From: Mycocentrospora acerina
Taxonomy: Eukaryota; Ascomycota; Dothideomycetes; Pleosporales
Reading direction: 5' to 3'
DNA length: 64,000 nt
Assembly (NCBI GenBank): GCA_022701365.1
Contig: JAKUHH010000068.1
Coordinates: forward strand, 435,189 to 499,188
Shown here: positions 59,101 to 64,000 of the stretch, piece by piece
Layout of the letters: the number at the start of each line of letters is the position of its first letter
Numbering within the stretch: the stretch's first letter is position 1
Notes under the pieces: generated by a model
Seen by the model: the letters and a program-made list of their open reading frames with translations, nothing else
Database searches by the model: none
What the model was told of the DNA's origin: nothing
Made by a program: the position numbers and the translations under genes

Positions 59101-61324
59101 ATGGGGGATATTACTGTCAGAGGCCACAATGGCCTGCTTGATTTCTTTGTTTATTCATCTCTTGCCATAGTCCCGTGCCTTCTCAGTACAGGGACGAACT
59201 TTCAACCGCTTCATGCTGTCTGGCCCATTGCTGGTGGCGTCAGATGGTACTATGGCGACCGCCAGATCGCAACCGATTGCCTCATATTTGGGCTTTTTAG
59301 CGCATGGTCAGCGAAGGAAATATTGATGGAAGTTGTGCTGGAGAGATGGAAAGAGCTGGGTATTATTGCGGGATCTTCGATATTCAATCTCGCATGCGGG
59401 TCCGCCATCACGCTTGCTTCGCTTGGGCTATCATTATTGCTTGTACGCAGTAGCAGCAAAAGAGACTTCGAGCAACTGCCTCTGGGCGTCCAGAAATGGA
59501 CATTGGATTACCCCAAGGCTAGAATATTCCCCTGCCAAACGATGCATGCGCGCATGTTCCCAAAACGCCACGCTTTTCAGTACTCGTATCTTCAATGCGG
59601 ATTTCCTATTATTCCGGGTGGCACTACGACTCATGGAGTAGGTATTGGACTTGGACATGATAGGCAGATAGGCAGCTGGTGGTTACGAGTTAATGCTGGC
59701 GACTACCTAGAGCGAGGCAACGAGGCGCTCGGTTTCTACGGAAAGTTGCAGTCGTACTTAAGACAGCAGGTATGTGCAATCAACATCAATACCATAGTCT
59801 GAATAACTGATTTCCACAGCATGTCGAGGACTCGGACTGGTCATACGCCTATCTAGTTACAGCGCCGCGCTTTTTTGGATACTCATTTAATCCTGTTTCT
59901 TTTTGGTACGTCTACGACCAGGATCACCAGCTCAAAAGGATGATATTAGAAGTCAACAACACATTTGGCGAGAGGCGAGTGTACCTGCTTGATGGATCCT
60001 GTTCGACTCGCCTACCTCAAGCTCAAGGCGATCCTTCTTCCGAACAACCCGAATCTCCGCCTGACGGAACAAAATCGACATTTACCGATCTCTGGATGAA
60101 AGACTTTCATGTGTCACCATTTAACTCCAGGAAAGGATCGTATGCTCTCAAAGCCAAGGATCCATTTCCTTGTGGTTCCTTTGATAACCCAGGAATCGAC
60201 AACACAATCACTTTAAAATCGTCCAAGGATTACGCAAAGGTTGTTGCGCGTCTTTACTCAACAGGGAGTGCACTGGATCCTACCCGACTAGGCGTATCCG
60301 GAACATTACGATTCATTCTAAGCTGGTGGTGGGTAGGCCTAGTGACGTCTCCACGGATTATCAAGGAGGCTACTAAACTTTACTTTAAGAGGAGTCTGCA
60401 TGTGTGGTTCCGACCAGAGGTGCTCCCATCTAGTATTGGACGCCCACCTACCTCAACAGAGGTGTAAGTCTACAAGTGTTCTTTTCAATGCATTCAACTG
60501 ACCATTTCAGTATTATTCAAGAAATTTTTCATCGTTACCTGTTCCAATTGGTAAATGGGAAGGAGGACAAGTTCAAGATAACGCTTCATACTTCGATTCC
60601 CGATAGTCCGCAACGTACAATTGAGACTACGCACCAAAATGGACGACAGCATGCCTTAAAAGAGCTTGAACTTCGTGTTTTAACGCCAGCCTTCTACTCG
60701 CGTTTCGTTCACTACGCTTATGCATCGGAAGCGTTTGATCGTGAATGTATCTTTACCGATGAAAAGAACCGAACTTTATGGGTTTCGCAGCCTGAATTGT
60801 TGCCTTTGCTCTTTTCTCAACCATCCTCTTTCAACTCAGAGCGTATAGCTGTACCGTCCGTGAAGAGAAGTTACTTCGATAACCAGAGGTGGTCCTTACT
60901 CCAGAAGCTCAGGTGCTCGCCAGCCGAAGCTGCATATCCCGAAGCATTGAAGACTTCCAACCTTACGGTCAACGATATTCGCACGCTGCCGTTCTCAGAA
61001 ATGGATGTATTTGTACGAAGCAACCATGGCCGACTGCATGCTGGCGAATATCGAAGAGCGGTCACAAAGCTGTTTTTGGCTCAACGATTTACGCTAGGAT
61101 TCACGGAAGTCGTTGGTGGGTTAGACCTCGTCTGGAGGATACTTTTGTGCTATCTTGCTGCCTCCACGATGTTGGCTTGGGGCACAGAGGAGCACAGCTG
61201 GAGTTATGGGGAGCATATTGAAGGCGTCGGCAAAATCACGCATTTGGAATGGTGGCGGCTTTCAGGCAAGCTGGTTTTGGTCTCTGCATGCCATGTGTAT
61301 GGCATGTTGAAAGGCTATAAGTAG
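59101..61324 (+). CDS. DUF1365 domain-containing membrane protein
   Basis: Three exons: 59101-59769, 59820-60463, 60511-61324; 708 residues. DUF1365 proteins have no firmly established activity; bacterial members lie in lipid-modification operons near cyclopropane-fatty-acid-synthase-like genes, so a lipid role is possible. The N-terminus holds two or three likely membrane segments (LLDFFVYSSLAIVPCLL, GSAITLASLGLSLLLV). The domain begins about residue 145 with FPCQTMHARMFPKRHAFQYS and includes FFGYSFNPVSFWYVYD, the most diagnostic block, then DFHVSPFN. The fungal C-terminal half (after about 400) extends well beyond the bacterial length and ends with another possible membrane helix. Start is the first ATG of an open frame. 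Confidence 0.85.
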
Positions 61325-62224
61325 TCTAGCCAATGTGTATACCAACGCACCCGAGTCGCTCCGTTCACACTTTGTGTCCCGAGTATTGTCGTCAAGATAC
61401 CGCGGTCCAGGCTATCGATAGACCTAGCTGGTATCCGTACCTCTCACGTGTCTCGCCAATCGTCGCGGAGCTGGGGACGGCCATGGCAATGATTGAACGT
61501 GATGCCATGCCATAGCCGAGGTCGATAAAAGTGCGCACCGTTTCGTCTAGCGCGTTCTCGGCGCGTTGACCATGACAGTCGTCTTCACATGCACAGCCAG
61601 CAAAAGAGCGCATCGACAGCGGCATGTGAAGCTGCACGATGTCGCGTGCCTAGGGAAAAGTTCCCCTAAGCTGAAGAAGGAGGTAAGGTGGGCTGAACAT
61701 CGGTATGAGAAATCGCGGACATGAGGAAGAATGGTCACGAAGCTTGGACATCAGCAATTGGCTAACGTCATTCTTATTGCCAGCTCCGGTGATCCCCTCA
61801 TATCCATCTGATCGCGTCCACAGAGCCCTTGAGCCGAGAATTAGTCTCAAACACTGCTAAGGGACTGGGTGACTAGTAACCAGTACCCGTTGTCTTATTG
61901 CGCCAACTTCCTCGGTGTAGGAGTCGGCCCAATGGTCAGCCCAGCCGAACCCTCCCGAGTTGTATGACTGGGATGTAAAGCTTGCAGACCTGGGGTATGG
62001 GGTCGGCTCTCTCCATACTTAAAAGGCTTGGATGCCCATCGTAGTGTGCGTTAATTTTGGTCTGACTCTTAAGTTGGTTCAGTGTCATTGTCTTGTCATC
62101 GAACAAAGAAGGCTTCGTTCCATACCCTTCATATATCAATTCTCTTCAGACTATCAGGGCAATATATAGTTGCTGACACAAGCTCGCACTATCCTTTCTT
62201 GTAACACCTATAATACTTGTCACC
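61325..62224. promoter_or_regulatory. upstream region of isocitrate lyase
   Basis: 900 bp that should contain the isocitrate lyase promoter. TATATA occurs at 62163-62168, 57 bp before the start; CTGGGG sites (a loose match to the CreA consensus) occur at about 61470 and 61991. These are weak, short matches. The start codon context CACCATGG is strong. Confidence 0.4.
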
Positions 62225-64000
62225 ATGGCGAATATTGACGCCGAGGAGGCGCAGTTCCAGCAGGAGATTGAAGAGGTTCAAAAATGGTGGAGTGACTCAA
62301 GATGGAGGTACACTAGAAGACCTTTTACTGCTGAGCAGATTGTCAACAAGAGAGGCAACCTGAAGATTACCTACCCAAGCAACAGCCAGTCGAAAAAGCT
62401 CTGGAATATCGTAGAAGAGCGATTCAAGGTACGGGTAGTTCGTCATGGCATCTTCTGACCCTTACTAATAGTGAGCAGAACAAAGATGCGAGCTTCACGT
62501 ATGGATGTCTTGACCCGGTTATGGTCACTCAAATGGCAAAATACCTGGACACCGTCTACGTTTCCGGGTGGCAGAGTTCTTCGACAGCATCTTCAACTGA
62601 CGAGCCGGGTCCAGATCTAGCGGATTACCCTTCTGTAAGCTCGATATGATCTTCAGCTTGTATATTCCGGACTAACCCAGTCAGACCACCGTACCCAACA
62701 AAGTGGGCCACCTTTTCATGGCACAGCTTTTCCACGATCGTAAGCAACGCGAGGAACGCTTGACAACCCCAAAATCGGAGCGTTCGAAGGTCGCCAGCAC
62801 TGATTTTCTCCGACCCATCGTTGCTGATGCGGATACTGGACACGGAGGTCTCACAGCTATCATGAAGCTCACGAAACTCTTTATCGAGAAGGGTGCTGCT
62901 GGTATTCACATTGAAGACCAAGCGCCAGGAACGAAGAAGTGCGGACACATGGCTGGAAAGGTGCTGGTTCCGATTAGCGAGCACATCAATCGCTTGGTTG
63001 CCATCCGAGCTCAGGCAGATATCATGGGTAAGAATTCCTGAGAGAGGACCTAAGAATCTCCAAATGCTGACTCGAAGATAAAAGGTACTGATCTCCTTGC
63101 TATTGCTCGTACGGACTCAGAAGCTGCCACTCTAATCACTTCGACCATCGACCCTCGCGATCACCACTACGTTCTGGGATGCACAAATCCTGCGCTCCAG
63201 CCGCTCAGCGAACTCATGTATGCTGCTGAAGCATCTGGACAAAGCGGCGACCAGCTTCAGGCTATTGAAGACGCCTGGATCAAACAGGCCAATCTGAAGC
63301 TTTTCCCCGACGCTGTAGTCGACACAATCAACGCAGGCGTACATGTCGACAAGCAAGGCCTAATTGCTAAATTCTTGGAACAAAGCAAGGGTAAGAGCAA
63401 TGCCGAGGCACGTGCCATCGCAAAGGGTTTGACTGGTGTGGACGTCTACTTCAACTGGGATTCTGCGAGGACCCGAGAGGGTTACTACAGGTACCAGGGT
63501 GGCTGCCAGTGCGCTATCAACCGTGCCATTGCCTATGCACCGTACTGCGACATGATATGGATGGAGTCTAAGCTTCCCGACTATGCCCAGGCGAAAGAGT
63601 TTGCTGACGGTGTCCACGCCGTCTGGCCAGAGCAAAAGTAAGATACAATCACATGCATGAACGGAGCTCAAAACTGACTATCAACAGGCTTTCCTACAAC
63701 CTCTCCCCATCCTTCAACTGGAAGGCCGCCATGCCACGCGACGAGCAAGAGACATATATCCACCGTCTTGCGAAGTTGGGTTACTGCTGGCAATTCATTA
63801 CGCTCGCCGGTTTGCACCAGACCGCCCTTATGGCGGATACCTTCTCCAAGGCATACTCGAAGCAGGGTATGCGTGCTTATGGCGAGATCATCCAGGAGCC
63901 TGAGGCAGAGAATAAGGTTGATGTTTTGACACATCAGAAGTGGAGTGGAGCGAACTACGTCGACAATCTCCTGAAGATGGTTTCTGGCGGTGTTAGCTCA
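62225..64000 (+). CDS. ICL1: isocitrate lyase, 3' end beyond the window
   Basis: Exons seen: 62225-62428, 62479-62634, 62685-63027, 63085-63637, 63688-64000 (cut by the window end); about 523 residues visible of a protein usually near 540. The enzyme splits isocitrate to glyoxylate and succinate, the first step of the glyoxylate bypass that lets fungi grow on acetate, ethanol or fatty acids; usually in peroxisomes or glyoxysomes. Seen: WWSDSRWRYTRRPFTAEQIV, the Mg-binding region VADADTGHGG, the signature KKCGHMAGK with the catalytic Cys, ARTDSEAATLI, and VYFNWDSARTREGYYRYQGG. All catalytic motifs are intact. Any C-terminal peroxisomal signal lies outside the window. Such genes are induced by C2 compounds and repressed by glucose (family knowledge). 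Confidence 0.96.

Overview
The window is fungal nuclear DNA from a filamentous ascomycete (Pezizomycotina). Genes carry short introns of about 45-95 bp with GT..AG ends and CTAAC-like branch points. The conserved proteins are of euascomycete type: a Ste7-type MAPKK, NOT3, a SAM-HMG-box regulator, a full-size B-type ABC transporter and isocitrate lyase. A member of the Dothideomycetes (perhaps Pleosporales) is my best guess from protein flavour, but that is inference. I count 22 protein-coding genes, all but the last complete. I saw no rRNA, tRNA, CRISPR array or intact transposon. All exon models below were built by hand from splice motifs and reading phase.

Layout. 0.1-11.7 kb: an ene-reductase (+), a Ste7-type MAPKK (-), the elongation factor SPT6 (+) and a RidA-like protein (-). 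12.2-17.3 kb: two divergently transcribed regulators, a C2H2 factor (-) and a binuclear-cluster-type factor (+) whose zinc cluster looks eroded. 17.7-24.1 kb: the splicing factor SPF27 (-), a neutral ceramidase (+), an SDR oxidoreductase (-) and a DmpA/P1-type self-processing aminopeptidase (+); the last two share one promoter region. 26.0-36.6 kb: a SAM + HMG-box + fungal regulatory domain factor, an unrecognised Cys-containing protein and a complete ABC exporter, all (+). 36.6-41.6 kb: long non-coding stretches full of simple repeats, a G-rich assembly gap and one low-complexity protein of unknown function. 41.6-46.6 kb: a large PH-C2-RasGAP protein. 47.7-57.2 kb, all (-): a Cyp40-type cyclophilin, an IFRD-family protein, a small C2H2 protein and NOT3. 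57.6-64.0 kb, all (+): D-aminoacyl-tRNA deacylase, a DUF1365 protein and isocitrate lyase, cut by the window end.

Most genes are unrelated housekeeping or signalling functions, as expected for a fungal chromosome arm; there is no obvious biosynthetic cluster. The points most worth a second look are the loss of most zinc-binding cysteines in an otherwise largely open regulator, a Thr at the usual catalytic Ser of the ceramidase, a GC-AG intron and an in-frame stop-free intron in SPT6, a 21-bp coding minisatellite in the MAPKK tail, and the dense simple-repeat belt around the poly-G gap. I did not find a convincing new multi-gene system.
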